Shown here piece by piece: positions 1-10,006 of a DNA stretch of 64,000 bases. A program made the translations under genes and the position numbers. Below the pieces are notes generated by a model that saw only the letters and a program-made list of their open reading frames with translations, was not told the origin of the DNA and searched no databases. This DNA is from Lentilactobacillus farraginis DSM 18382 = JCM 14108 (GTDB lineage: Bacteria; Bacillota; Bacilli; Lactobacillales; Lactobacillaceae): the NCBI RefSeq assembly GCF_000583655.1, contig NZ_BAKI01000006.1, positions 37,000 through 100,999 on the forward strand. The letters are read 5' to 3'. Each line of letters opens with the position of its first letter. Positions within the stretch are counted from its first letter, which is position 1.

Positions 1-1509
1 AAAGAACCTGATCGGCAATTAAACAACCATGACTCGACGACAGAGGTACAGCAGTTGACACCGGGTAAAACCGGGACTGGTTATCAGTTTCCTTCGCTGG
101 ATTTGTTGAAAAAGCCTCAGGAAACAGACGAAAATGCAATGGATGATTGGATTGAGTCTCAGATTGAAACGTTGGATAAGACGTTTCAGGCCTTTAGAGT
201 TGATGCCGAGGTGGCTGACTGGACAGATGGGCCGACGGTTACCCAATTTCAAATTAAATTAGCCTTGGGGGTTAAAGTCAGTCGAATTACCAATTTAACT
301 GATGACTTAAAGTTGGCGCTTGCGGCAAAGGATATCCGAATTGAAGCGCCGATTCCCGGAAAATCGACAGTCGGAATTGAGATTCCAAATCCCAATCCGC
401 GACCAGTTGTGTTGTCTGAAATAATTGCCACCAGCCATTTTAAAAACAATCGCTCGCCGTTAACGACCGCAATGGGGGTTGACCTTTCCGGAACTCCCCG
501 AATTGCTGACGTTCGAAAAATGCCCCATGGGCTGATTGCCGGTGCCACCGGTTCTGGGAAAAGCGTCTTTATCAACAGTTTACTGGTTTCACTACTGTAC
601 AAAGCAACGCCGGCTGATTTAAGGCTGCTGTTAATTGATCCCAAAGCAGTTGAACTGGCACCATATGATGGGATTCCCCACTTACTGTCACCGGTTATTT
701 CCGATCCCAAATCGGCTGCGGCAGCGTTACGCTGGGTAACCGAAGAAATGGATCAGCGGTATGAAAAATTGTCGGCGGCCGGAGTTCGTAACATTGAACA
801 ATTTAATAAAAAAGCGGTTGACGCGCAGGAAGATGGGCTGAAGATGCCTTATATCCTGGTTATTATTGATGAGCTGGCCGATTTAATGATGGCGGCCTCC
901 AATGAGGTTGAGGACTACATAGTTCGAATTACACAAAAGGCCCGGGCTGCCGGTATTCACTTAATTGTGGCGACACAGCGGCCAAGCGTTGATATTGTTA
1001 CTGGGACAATTAAAAATAATATTCCGTCACGAATCGCCTTTATGGTTTCAAGCCAGGTAGATTCAAGAACTATTTTGGATACCGCCGGTGCTGAACGGCT
1101 GTTGGGCCGGGGTGATATGCTCTATCTTGGCAACGGTGCCAGTCAGCCGATTCGGCTTCAGGGAGCGTTTGTTAACAATCAGGAATTGGAAAACGTTATT
1201 GATTTTGTTCGTCAGCAAGGCCAGCCGCGTTATTTATTTACGCCGGACTCTCTAAAAGCAGCAGTTGATAATAGCGAGTCGCAGGATGAGTTGATGCCTC
1301 GGGTCATGAAATTTATTGCTCAAGAAGACACAATTTCGACTTCAAAGCTTCAACGTGTATTTTCAATCGGGTATAATAGAGCTGCAAACATAATTGACAG
1401 TTTGCAGGATCGAAATTTGATTTCCGAACAGCGTGGTTCAAAACCCCGAACAGTTTATTATCATCCGGATAATGAATCGGCTGACAAATCAAAAGACGAG
1501 AAAGAGTAA
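1..1509 (+). CDS. ftsK: DNA translocase FtsK/SpoIIIE, C-terminal part (5' end outside window)
   Basis: Double-stranded DNA pump that clears chromosome ends from the division septum. The frame is open from base 1, so the gene starts upstream; the TTG at 55 is internal. Visible in order: the alpha/beta motor region, Walker A GATGSGKS (nt 541-564), Walker B ILVIIDELADL (about nt 853-885), and a C-terminal winged-helix gamma domain (about nt 1285-1480) that in this family reads KOPS/SRS polarity sequences. The membrane-anchoring N-terminus is not in the window, so FtsK and SpoIIIE/SftA types cannot be separated. murC follows after 31 nt. The family call is very secure. Confidence 0.95.
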   Translation, partial: KEPDRQLNNHDSTTEVQQLTPGKTGTGYQFPSLDLLKKPQETDENAMDDWIESQIETLDKTFQAFRVDAEVADWTDGPTVTQFQIKLALGVKVSRITNLTDDLKLALAAKDIRIEAPIPGKSTVGIEIPNPNPRPVVLSEIIATSHFKNNRSPLTTAMGVDLSGTPRIADVRKMPHGLIAGATGSGKSVFINSLLVSLLYKATPADLRLLLIDPKAVELAPYDGIPHLLSPVISDPKSAAAALRWVTEEMDQRYEKLSAAGVRNIEQFNKKAVDAQEDGLKMPYILVIIDELADLMMAASNEVEDYIVRITQKARAAGIHLIVATQRPSVDIVTGTIKNNIPSRIAFMVSSQVDSRTILDTAGAERLLGRGDMLYLGNGASQPIRLQGAFVNNQELENVIDFVRQQGQPRYLFTPDSLKAAVDNSESQDELMPRVMKFIAQEDTISTSKLQRVFSIGYNRAANIIDSLQDRNLISEQRGSKPRTVYYHPDNESADKSKDEKE

Positions 1510-1540
1510 ATCTAAATTAGATGGGTAGGTAGGATGTCAT

Positions 1541-2872
1541 ATGAATTCAGATACGGTGTATCACTTTGTTGGTATTAAAGGAACAGGAATGAGTGCGATG
1601 GCTTTAATCCTTCATGATCGAGGTGAAAAGGTTCAAGGCTCCGATATTGAACAATACACGTTTACGCAACGTGGCTTGGAACAAGCGGGAATTAAAATAT
1701 TGCCTTTTGATGAAAACAACATCCATGAAGGTTTAACCGTCATTGCCGGTAATTCTTTCACGGATGATCATCCGGAAATTAAAAAAGCCCGGGAAATGGG
1801 TTTGACGGTATACCGCTATCATGAATTTCTTGGAAAAATGATTAAAGGAAAGACCAGTATTGGTGTTTCCGGTGCCCATGGTAAAACGAGTACAACCGGA
1901 TTGCTCTCCCATGTGTTGTCCGGGATTGCGCCAACAGACTATCTGATTGGCGACGGTTCCGGTAAAGGTGTTCCCAACGCCCGCTTTTTCGTTTATGAAG
2001 CTGACGAATACCGACGTCACTTTTTAGCGACGGAACCGGATTATGCGATCATGACCAACATTGACTTCGATCATCCCGATTATTATAAGAGTATTGACGA
2101 TGTTCAGGATGCTTTTCAAACGTTTGCCAACCAAACGCAAAAGGGAATCTTTGCGTGGGGTGATGATAAACGGCTGCGCCAATTAAAAGCTAAAGTGCCG
2201 ATTTATTATTATGGCTTAAACGATACGGATGATTTTCAAGCATTTGATATTAAGCGAACCACTAAAGGATCAAGTTTTCATGTTAAATTTAAAGGTGAAG
2301 ATTTGGGAGAGTTTTCAGTGCCGTTGTTCGGTGAACACAACATTTTCAATTCCCTGGCGGTGATTGCGGTTGCTTATTCAGAAGATGTCGATCTTGATGA
2401 AATTAAACGCGAGTTGAAAACCTTTGATGGTGTTAAACGCCGGTTCTCAGAACGAAAAATTTCCGGAATGACAATTATTGATGATTACGCGCATCATCCA
2501 ACTGAAATTAAAGCAACGATTGACGCTGCCCGTCAGGAGTATCCAAATAAAAAAATTGCGGTTGTCTTTCAACCACATACTTTCAGTCGAACCATCGCCC
2601 TGATGGATGATTTTGCCAAAAGTTTAAATTTGGCCGATGAGGTCTTTTTGACAAAGATTTATAGTTCACCTCGAGAGAGTTCCGGTAAGGTATCCAGTGA
2701 GGATCTTTCGAAAAAAATCATTAAGGGTGGCCGGATTCTTTCAGCCGACAATATGTCACCACTGCTTGATTATGACAATGATGTCATTATCTTTATGGGC
2801 GCCGGTGATATTCAAAAATATGAAAAAACTTATGAAGATCTTCTGAGTCATCTTAGTCGGAATAATAATTAA
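1541..2872 (+). CDS. murC: UDP-N-acetylmuramate--L-alanine ligase
   Basis: Cytoplasmic Mur ligase that adds L-Ala to UDP-MurNAc, the first step of the peptidoglycan stem peptide. The protein has 443 residues, normal for MurC. It opens with the Rossmann-like [11 protein letters not shown] motif that binds the UDP substrate. The ATP loop GAHGKTSTT lies near residue 110, the central motif [10 protein letters not shown] near 152, and [10 protein letters not shown] near 315, all typical of MurC. ATG start after a GGTAGG-type site. It follows ftsK, an arrangement common in lactobacilli, and ends at a hairpin terminator. Confidence 0.96.
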   Translation: MNSDTVYHFVGIKGTGMSAMALILHDRGEKVQGSDIEQYTFTQRGLEQAGIKILPFDENNIHEGLTVIAGNSFTDDHPEIKKAREMGLTVYRYHEFLGKMIKGKTSIGVSGAHGKTSTTGLLSHVLSGIAPTDYLIGDGSGKGVPNARFFVYEADEYRRHFLATEPDYAIMTNIDFDHPDYYKSIDDVQDAFQTFANQTQKGIFAWGDDKRLRQLKAKVPIYYYGLNDTDDFQAFDIKRTTKGSSFHVKFKGEDLGEFSVPLFGEHNIFNSLAVIAVAYSEDVDLDEIKRELKTFDGVKRRFSERKISGMTIIDDYAHHPTEIKATIDAARQEYPNKKIAVVFQPHTFSRTIALMDDFAKSLNLADEVFLTKIYSSPRESSGKVSSEDLSKKIIKGGRILSADNMSPLLDYDNDVIIFMGAGDIQKYEKTYEDLLSHLSRNNN

Positions 2873-2883
2873 GAAATCTTATG

Positions 2884-2931
2884 AAAAACCATTGATTGAG
2901 ATATTTTGCTTGATTAATGGTTTTTGTTTGT
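2884..2931 (+). terminator. Rho-independent terminator after murC
   Basis: A 10-bp stem, AAAAACCATT (2884-2893) with AATGGTTTTT (2916-2925), continues into a T-rich tract. It separates murC from the next gene. Confidence 0.6.
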
Positions 2932-2968
2932 TAAGATTGTTTAATAAGAGATGGATTAAATTCCGCAA

Positions 2969-2991
2969 CTATTGTGATGAAACCACAATAG
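2969..2991. promoter_or_regulatory. Perfect 8-bp dyad upstream of the BI-1 family gene
   Basis: CTATTGTG (2969-2976) and CACAATAG (2984-2991) form a perfect inverted repeat around a 7-nt loop, about 10 nt before the ribosome binding site of the next gene. It has no T-run, so it is not a simple terminator. It could be an operator or a 5'-UTR hairpin. No regulator can be named from the sequence. Confidence 0.4.
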
Positions 2992-3015
2992 GATTCGAAA
3001 GAAGGAGCGAAATTG

Positions 3016-3708
3016 ATGGACAATTTTTCAAATGAACGACGTGTTGTGAATAACGCCGCTGGTTTAAACAGCTTTTTAACCAAAATGTATGGTTGGATGA
3101 GTTTGGCCGTGTTGGTATCAGCCGCAACTGCTTTTCTGACCCTCTCAACTGGTCAGGCAGTCACAGGCGGTGCAATGTGGATTGCCTTTATCGCCTGGTT
3201 TATCTTACCATTCGTTGTATCATTTCAGGCTTTAAAGCGACCAACCCTTGGTTTTGTCGCGTTGATCGGGTATTCAGCTTTGAGTGGCTTTGTTTTTTCC
3301 ACTTTTGCTTTCCGATATACGGGTGCCCAGATTGCCTCGGCATTTGTTTCTGCTTCGGCAATCTTTATCACAATGACGATTATTGGTTTAGTGACCCGCA
3401 AGAATTTGGATAAGATCGGTCGCCAGGCGATGGCTGCTTTAATTGGCCTGATCGTAGCGATGATTATTAATATCTTCCTGCAGAGCACCATGATTACGTT
3501 CGTCTTTTCAATCATCGCGGTTTTGGTGTTTACTGCCTTAACGGCTTATGATACCCAAAAAATGAAAGAAATGTATAATCAGGCCGGCAGTACTGGTCAG
3601 ATTTCGGTTAGTGGCCTGGCTGTTTTTGGAGCTTTGCAGTTGTATATGGACTTTGTTAACCTGTTCCTGCAGCTGCTTCAGATCTTTGGCTTAAGTGATG
3701 ATCGTTAA
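3016..3708 (+). CDS. Bax inhibitor-1/YccA family membrane protein
   Basis: Integral membrane protein of the BI-1/YccA (TMBIM) family, members of which act as pH-gated calcium leak channels or interact with FtsH. The product has 230 residues and about seven hydrophobic helices with very short loops, starting after a short polar N-terminus. The conserved C-terminal pattern TAYDTQKMKEMY is present. ATG 3016 is preferred over the TTG at 3013 because GAAGGAG ends 8 nt before it. The gene is monocistronic, with a dyad upstream and a strong terminator downstream. Its physiological role in lactobacilli is not established. Confidence 0.9.
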   Translation: MDNFSNERRVVNNAAGLNSFLTKMYGWMSLAVLVSAATAFLTLSTGQAVTGGAMWIAFIAWFILPFVVSFQALKRPTLGFVALIGYSALSGFVFSTFAFRYTGAQIASAFVSASAIFITMTIIGLVTRKNLDKIGRQAMAALIGLIVAMIINIFLQSTMITFVFSIIAVLVFTALTAYDTQKMKEMYNQAGSTGQISVSGLAVFGALQLYMDFVNLFLQLLQIFGLSDDR

Positions 3709-3729
3709 TTGAGATTTTGTAAAACACCA

Positions 3730-3753
3730 ACCGGGGAAATCCCCGGTTTTTTC
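3730..3753 (+). terminator. Rho-independent terminator after BI-1 gene
   Basis: Compact GC-rich hairpin: ACCGGGG (3730-3736), loop AAAT, CCCCGGT (3741-3747), followed by a run of T. Confidence 0.85.
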
Positions 3754-3842
3754 ATGCTTTTATTTTCGGTTGTCAAGGTCTTATTATTGCCGGTAGCGAG
3801 TGTTAGAATTAGTTTATGAGACTATCTTGCGAGGAGAATTCG

Positions 3843-6499
3843 ATGACTAAGAAATTATTATTAATTGATGGTAACAGTATTGCCTTTAAGGCCTTTTATG
3901 CGTTATACAATTCGCTGGAAAGATTTACCAATTCTGCCGGATTACATACATCCGCAATTTATGGGTTTAACAGGATGCTTGATAAAGTGCTTGAAGAGGA
4001 AAAGCCCACTGATGTCTTGGTTGCTTTTGATGCCGGTAAGACCACTTTTCGGACGAAAATGTTTGCTGATTACAAAGGAAACCGGGCTAAAACACCAACA
4101 GAACTATCCGAGCAGTTTCCATTTATTAGAGAGTTGGTTAAGGCCCGGGGAATGTCTTCCTACGAACTGCCAAATTATGAGGCCGATGATATTATTGGTA
4201 CATTGGCTCGAGAGGCTGAAGATAAGGGGAACTATCAAGTTGTTATCCTGACCGGTGATCGGGACTTAACACAGTTGACATCAGATAAAACAACGGTTCA
4301 GATTTCCAAAAAAGGCACGACCGATCTCGAAAAATATACGCCGGAACACGTTGAAGAAAAGTTGGGTGTTAAGCCGGCGCAAATCATTGATATTAAGGGA
4401 TTGAAAGGTGATAATTCCGATAATTACCCTGGGGTTGAAAAAGTAGGCGATAAAACCGCGATGAAACTTATTCAACAATTTGGTCGATTGAAAATATTTA
4501 TAAAAATATTGATGAAGTTTCCGGGAAAAAATTGAAAGAACATCTGCTTAACGACCAACAGCAGGCAAAACGGGCTAAGCAGCTGGCAACCATTAAGCGG
4601 GATGCACCAGTTAAAGTGTCACTTGATGATTTAGCTTACAAAGGGGACAACCTCGATACACTAACTGACTTTTATGAGCGGATGGGTTTTAAATCTTTCT
4701 TATCCAAGTTGGGCGTCGAAGCGACGGACGCAGATAATCTCGAAAAAGTTTCGTATACCAAATTGTCTCACGACAACCTTTCTGAGCTGACGAAATTTAA
4801 ACAGGAAGTTTCTTTTTATCTGGAAATGGATGACGATAATTACCATACGGCCAACATTGTCGGGTTCTCGATTGGGCATGGCGACAAATGGTTTGCGGCT
4901 AACGAGCCGGCTTTACTAAGGGAAAAGCCGTTGGCAGCAATTTTGGCCGACAAAACGATTCAAAAAAATGTCTTCGATGCCAAGCGGACTTACGTTGGTC
5001 TTCACCGTGAATCGGTAGACTTGGAAAACGTGGACTTCGATATGCTGCTGGTTTCCTATTTGCTTAATACAACTAACAATAGTAATGATGTTGGTACAGT
5101 TGCCAAATTACACGGGTTCGCGAACATTAAAACCGATGAAGAGGTTTATGGCAAAGGGGCCAAGAAAAAGATTGACCCGGCATCCTCGACGTTCTTTGAT
5201 CATATTGTGCATAAAGCAAAGGCAATTGATGCCCTGCATAATGAGATGTTTGCGGAATTGGACAAACATAATCAAACCAGGTTGTATCGGGATATTGAAA
5301 TCAAGATTGCTTTTGTACTGGCAAGAATGGAGATTGCCGGTATTAAGGTTAACCCAGCCACTCTCGAAGAAATGGGCAGTAAGTTCAAAGAACGACTGGC
5401 TGAGATCCAGCAAACGATTTTCCAGGAGGCCGGTGAAGAATTTAATGTCGGATCGCCCAAACAATTGGGCCATATTCTGTTTGAGAAAATGCATTTACCG
5501 ATTTTAAAGAAAACCAAAACCGGTTATTCAACATCAGTTGATGTATTGGAAAAACTGGCACCTGATGCGCCAATCGTTCAAAATGTATTGGATTACCGTC
5601 AAATTTCTAAATTACAGTCTACTTATATTGACGGCTTGCTGAAAGTAATTCATAAAGATGATTCCAAGGTTCACACCAGATATTTGCAGACGTTAACCCA
5701 AACGGGGCGACTCTCTTCCGTGGATCCAAATTTGCAGAATATCCCAATTCGTTCTGAAGAGGGTCGTTTAATTCGGCAAGCCTTTGTCCCTTCTCATGAG
5801 AATTGGCAAATTTGGTCTTCCGATTATTCACAAATTGAACTTCGGGTATTGGCTTCAATTACGGGTGATGCCAATATGCAGGAAGCCTTTCGGGAAAATG
5901 AAGATATTCATGCAACTACGGCACGAAGAATTTTTGGCTTGGCTTCAAACGATGAGGTAACGCCGGAGTTAAGACGACAAGCCAAGGCGGTTAACTTTGG
6001 GATTGTTTATGGCATCAGCGATTATGGCTTGGCAAACAACACCGGAATTAGTCGCAAGCAGGCCCATCAGTTTATTCAACGATATTTCGAAGAGTATCCC
6101 GGCGTTAAAAAATACATGGAAGATATTGTCGAATTTGCTAAAAATCACGGGTACGTTGAGACAATTGCGCATCGCCGCCGCTACTTACCGGATATTCACT
6201 CCCGCAATTTTAACCTGAGATCATTTGCGGAACGGACAGCCATGAATACCCCTATTCAGGGAAGCGCTGCCGATATCATTAAAATTGCCATGATTAACAT
6301 GGAAACAGCTTTAAAAGAAAACAGCTTAAAGACCCGTATGTTACTGCAGGTGCATGATGAACTGATTTTTGAGGTTCCTAACGATGAACTGGAAACGGTT
6401 AAAAAAATTATCCCCAGGACAATGGATTCAGCGGTTAAATTGAATGTACCGCTCAAAGTTGAAAGCCATTGGGGAAAAACTTGGTACAATGCCAAGTAG
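3843..6499 (+). pseudogene. polA: DNA polymerase I, split by a one-base frameshift (probable sequence error)
   Basis: Replication and repair polymerase. The first frame (3843-about 4484) gives the 5'-3' exonuclease domain with LLLIDGNSIAFKAF, the metal-site stretch ANYEADDIIGT-like, and GDNSDNYPGVEKVGDKTA. The second frame gives the degenerate 3'-5' exonuclease region and the palm/finger motifs SSDYSQIELRVLA, RRQAKAVNFGIVYG and LQVHDELIFEVP. The frame breaks at GGTCG (4482-4486). Restoring one T (GGTTCG) reads QFGSIENIYKNID and gives a single protein of 885 residues, the normal PolA length. The start is ATG 3843 after GAGGAG; the longer upstream reading is not supported. As polA is rarely dispensable, I read this as a consensus error. 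Confidence 0.93.
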
Positions 6500-6621
6500 C
6501 GAGCCACATCATTAAGTAGTCGTCGGCCACTTTGAGTTGGTTTCGCTGATTAGCAAGCGATATGTCGCAGGTCATAAAAAGGATTGCTAAAAAATTATTA
6601 TTAGATTCAAGGAGGCGCATT

Positions 6622-7464
6622 ATGCCTGAACTACCAGAAGTTGAAACTGTTCGGCGCGGCTTGACTGAATTGGTCGCCGGCAGTCGGATCAAAACAGTTG
6701 AAGTGTTGTACCCCAAAATGGTTAATTTGCCGGCTGTTGATTTTGAAAAAGCGCTGCAAAACAAGGAAATCGTAAAAATTGATCGGCGCGGGAAATATTT
6801 ATTTATTCGTATCAACGGCGGTTTGACAATCGTTTCGCACTTGCGAATGGAAGGTAAATATGATGTTGAGCCTGAAGGAACCCCGTTTAATAAGCACACC
6901 CACATTGTTTTTCATTTAACGGATGGTCGACAATTGCGATATAATGACACGCGAAAATTCGGCCGGATGAATTTGGTTCAAACCGGTCAGGAGATGATGG
7001 TTGCGGGATTGAAAACGATTGGGCCGGAACCAACTGAAAAAGATTTAACATTGGCTTATATGACAAAGGTTTTTGGTAAAAGCCGTAAAATTATTAAACC
7101 TTTTTTATTGGATCAAAGTAAAATTGCCGGACTTGGTAATATTTATGCCGATGAGGTATTGTGGCTGAGTAAAATCAACCCGAAACAGCCGGTTAATACA
7201 TTGTCGCTTCAGGAATTAAAACGGTTGAGAAAGAATATCATCGACGAAATTCAGCGGGCAATTGCCGGTCACGGCACGACCGTTCACTCGTATTCAACCG
7301 CTTATGGTGAAGCCGGCAATTTTCAAAACCATTTAAATGTTTATGGTCACCAGGGTGAACCGTGTCCCAGATGCGGTACCCCGATCGAAAAAATAAAGTT
7401 GGCGCAACGGGGGACCCACTTTTGTCCGACCTGCCAAGTTCTTCATGGTGATCACCATGAGTAG
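6622..7464 (+). CDS. mutM: Formamidopyrimidine-DNA glycosylase (Fpg/MutM)
   Basis: Base-excision repair enzyme that removes 8-oxoguanine and Fapy lesions and nicks the abasic site. The product has 280 residues. The mature N-terminus is PELPEVETVRRGL, carrying the catalytic Pro and Glu. A helix-two-turn-helix region lies near IAGLGNIYADEVLW, and a C-terminal four-cysteine zinc finger is present (CPRC and CPTC pairs, about residues 250-274). ATG 6622 follows AAGGAGG; the in-frame extension back to 6562 would remove the catalytic N-terminal Pro and is rejected. It overlaps coaE, the usual polA-mutM-coaE order. Confidence 0.96.
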   Translation: MPELPEVETVRRGLTELVAGSRIKTVEVLYPKMVNLPAVDFEKALQNKEIVKIDRRGKYLFIRINGGLTIVSHLRMEGKYDVEPEGTPFNKHTHIVFHLTDGRQLRYNDTRKFGRMNLVQTGQEMMVAGLKTIGPEPTEKDLTLAYMTKVFGKSRKIIKPFLLDQSKIAGLGNIYADEVLWLSKINPKQPVNTLSLQELKRLRKNIIDEIQRAIAGHGTTVHSYSTAYGEAGNFQNHLNVYGHQGEPCPRCGTPIEKIKLAQRGTHFCPTCQVLHGDHHE

Positions 7465-8047
7465 GGTTATCGGGTTGACCGGTGGTATTGCGACCGGCAA
7501 ATCGATCGTCAGCCGGTACCTCGGCCAAAAGGGGGTGCCAATTATTGACGCCGACGTTGTTGCCCATCAGGTTCAAGCCCCTGGAGAAGATGGCTTAAAG
7601 GCAATTGTTAATGAATTTGGCCGCCGGGTGCTAAGTGCCGATCAGTCACTTAATCGGCGGGAATTGGCAAAATTGGTTTTTCATCAGCCGGCAAAGCTTA
7701 AACGACTTGTCCAAGTGATGGATCCATTTATCAGAAAGAGAATTATTGCCGAGCTGAATCATTATCAGGACTATCAGCTGGTTGTTCTGGACGCGCCGAC
7801 GTTATTTGAAAACGGGTATACTTATTTGACAGATTCAATCGTTGTTGTATATTGTGATCCGGTAACGCAATTAAAACGACTGCGGGTAAGAAACCAGTTA
7901 TCAATCAGTCAGGCGTCTGCCAGAATTAAAAGTCAGTGGCCGCTGCAGACAAAATGTGATTTGGCTGATACAATTATTTATAATTCAGGAACGCTTTCTC
8001 ATACCTATGAACAAATTGAGAATTGGTTAAAAAACGAAATGAAATAA
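7457..8047 (+). CDS. coaE: Dephospho-CoA kinase
   Basis: Last step of coenzyme A synthesis: phosphorylates the 3'-OH of dephospho-CoA. The product has 196 residues. The P-loop [11 protein letters not shown] is at the N-terminus, the conserved [10 protein letters not shown] follows, and the lid and CoA-binding segments come after. ATG 7457 is chosen because GGTGA lies 5 nt before it and the P-loop starts almost at once; ATG 7445 is possible. It overlaps the end of mutM by 8 nt, so translation is probably coupled. Confidence 0.94.
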   Translation: MSRVIGLTGGIATGKSIVSRYLGQKGVPIIDADVVAHQVQAPGEDGLKAIVNEFGRRVLSADQSLNRRELAKLVFHQPAKLKRLVQVMDPFIRKRIIAELNHYQDYQLVVLDAPTLFENGYTYLTDSIVVVYCDPVTQLKRLRVRNQLSISQASARIKSQWPLQTKCDLADTIIYNSGTLSHTYEQIENWLKNEMK

Positions 8048-8063
8048 TATCGAGGTGAAAGCC

Positions 8064-8558
8064 ATGCAATGTCCTCATTGTGGATATAACGGTTCAAAGG
8101 TTGTTGACAGCCGACCAACGGATGACGGCCGGGTTATTCGGCGTCGTCGGGAATGTGAACACTGTGGCTTTAGATTCACGACGTTTGAACGAGTTGAGGC
8201 AACGCCGCTGCTCGTCATTAAGAAAAATGGCAACCGGGAAGAATTCAATCGGGAAAAGATCCTAAAAGGTGTTGTTCGGTCAGCCGAAAAACGGCCGGTT
8301 TCAATGGATGCAATTACCGATCTGGTTGATCGGGTTGAAAATAAAGTTCGTTCTTCGGGTGAAAATGAGGTGACAAGTCGTCAAATTGGTGAATACGTTA
8401 TGGAAGAACTGGTGAATTTGGATGAAATTGCCTATATTAGATTTGCCAGTGTTTATCGCCAATTTAAAGATATGTCGGTATTCTATAAAGAGCTCAAAGA
8501 AGTTATGGAAAAGGATAAGAAAAAGAATGCCACCAAGCAGCATCCGGAGGAGAAGTAA
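8064..8558 (+). CDS. nrdR: Transcriptional repressor NrdR
   Basis: Zinc-ribbon/ATP-cone repressor of ribonucleotide reductase genes that senses (d)ATP. The product has 164 residues. The N-terminal zinc ribbon is [17 protein letters not shown] with a second CEHC pair. The ATP-cone follows from about residue 47 ([16 protein letters not shown]). ATG 8064 is preceded by GAGGTGA at 8052-8058. Its stop overlaps the dnaB start (TAATG). No NrdR box was recognised in this window, so its targets lie elsewhere. Confidence 0.95.
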   Translation: MQCPHCGYNGSKVVDSRPTDDGRVIRRRRECEHCGFRFTTFERVEATPLLVIKKNGNREEFNREKILKGVVRSAEKRPVSMDAITDLVDRVENKVRSSGENEVTSRQIGEYVMEELVNLDEIAYIRFASVYRQFKDMSVFYKELKEVMEKDKKKNATKQHPEEK

Positions 8559-10006
8559 TGTTAAATTCGGAAAATAAATTAACACCCGACTCAAAATATT
8601 TGATTTTAAATGCCAGCGCCAATAAGGAGCTTGATCAAGCTGTTTTAACGAACTTGTATTTACCAATTATTGGCCGTGGTGCCGTTTCACTTTACAATTT
8701 ACTTTGGTCAATGAGTGTCAATGACCATAACCGCCTGGTGCTGCACAAGCATTTCGAACTGCAAAGCATTTTAGATGTCGGCGTCGATAAATTGTTGCGA
8801 TATCGGCGTAAACTTGAGGCCGTTAATTTATTGGTAACGTCCGTATCGCTCACTTCACCGGACAGTTATGTCTATTCACTGAGAGAGCCGTGTACGGCAA
8901 CCGAATTTTTGAAAACCGATGTTTTGTCGATCCTGCTTCTGAGCAGAGTTGGCGAGGAGACGTATAATCGCATTGTTGCCCGGCTCTTTATACCGACGCC
9001 GGATGTCGGCGATGTCAGGGATGTTTCGGCATCGTTATTGGACGTTTTCCAAATCCCTGAAAATACGATTAAGAATATTCCGGGACCGGTCAATACGGCT
9101 AAGCGGACTATTAACGCTAACCAAGCCCGGATTGATTCCAAGGAATGGCTGCCAGACGATGATTTTGATTTTAATTTGCTGCTGGACATCCTTAGGCCGG
9201 CTTATGTTAATTTGGAAAGTGTCAAAGCAGCCTACCCGTTGATCTTATCAGAACACGTTTTGTATGGCGTTGATGAAATTAAAATGGCTGATTTTATTCG
9301 AAAAGCAACTGGTTTGGTCAATGATAAGTTGAATCAGAAAAATTTAAAATTGATTATTAGTCGCAGTTATACACAGCCTGATATTCAAAAACGGGCTGCT
9401 GCCCAGGCGACAGCTGGGAAATCAGCTGATCAAAACCAGCGAAAAAAGCTTGATGTTGATTCAACAACCCAAGAGATTATCAAGATTAGCAAGACGCACG
9501 CGCCAATTGCTTTTTTGAGAGGCATCAAGGATCAGAAGGGTGGCATGGTGACTTCCGGTGAAGAATGGATGATTCGGGAATTGGATTCCAAAAACATTCT
9601 ACCGGTTGAGGCAATCAATATTTTAAGTTATTATATTCTGATTGTTTTGGGCCATTCGTCATTAATTCAAAATTTATTCAACACCATTGCCGATCAGTGG
9701 TCCCAAGCTCATGTTGCGTCAGCAGAAGACGCGGTTTTGGCAATTCAAAACTATGAAGCGGATAAGGAAAAGAAACAGCAGGAACGCCAGAAACGGGCCA
9801 GCAAATATACCGGCCGCAGTCATCGCCAAATTGTTGAAAAATTGCCGGAATGGGCTAAGAAGAAAAAAGAACAGGAGAAAGCTGCCAGCAAGGCGAAAAA
9901 GGCCGCAGCTGAGCAGTCCTATGAACCGGATCCAGAGGAGCGAAAACGGGTTAATGAGGAATTGGCAGAATTAAGAAAAAGAAAGGAACGGGGGCGTAAA
10001 CTATAA
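8558..10006 (+). CDS. dnaB: Replication initiation and membrane attachment protein DnaB
   Basis: Primosomal protein of low-GC Firmicutes that, with DnaD and DnaI, loads the replicative helicase at oriC and at stalled forks. The product has 482 residues, with DnaD/DnaB-type helical domains in the first 400 residues. A strongly charged Lys/Glu/Ala-rich tail follows (residues about 400-482). Start and stop overlap the neighbours by one base (TAATG at both ends), so nrdR-dnaB-dnaI form one translationally coupled unit. This is not the E. coli DnaB helicase. Confidence 0.92.
   Translation: MLNSENKLTPDSKYLILNASANKELDQAVLTNLYLPIIGRGAVSLYNLLWSMSVNDHNRLVLHKHFELQSILDVGVDKLLRYRRKLEAVNLLVTSVSLTSPDSYVYSLREPCTATEFLKTDVLSILLLSRVGEETYNRIVARLFIPTPDVGDVRDVSASLLDVFQIPENTIKNIPGPVNTAKRTINANQARIDSKEWLPDDDFDFNLLLDILRPAYVNLESVKAAYPLILSEHVLYGVDEIKMADFIRKATGLVNDKLNQKNLKLIISRSYTQPDIQKRAAAQATAGKSADQNQRKKLDVDSTTQEIIKISKTHAPIAFLRGIKDQKGGMVTSGEEWMIRELDSKNILPVEAINILSYYILIVLGHSSLIQNLFNTIADQWSQAHVASAEDAVLAIQNYEADKEKKQQERQKRASKYTGRSHRQIVEKLPEWAKKKKEQEKAASKAKKAAAEQSYEPDPEERKRVNEELAELRKRKERGRKL

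Noticed and set aside
4450..4560. Programmed frameshifting in polA
   Set aside because: No slippery heptamer with stimulatory structure is obvious at the break, and the same kind of lesion occurs in many unrelated genes in the window; a missing base is simpler.
6562..6621. N-terminal extension of MutM from 6562
   Set aside because: It would bury the catalytic Pro of the PELPEVE motif, and AAGGAGG sits right before ATG 6622.
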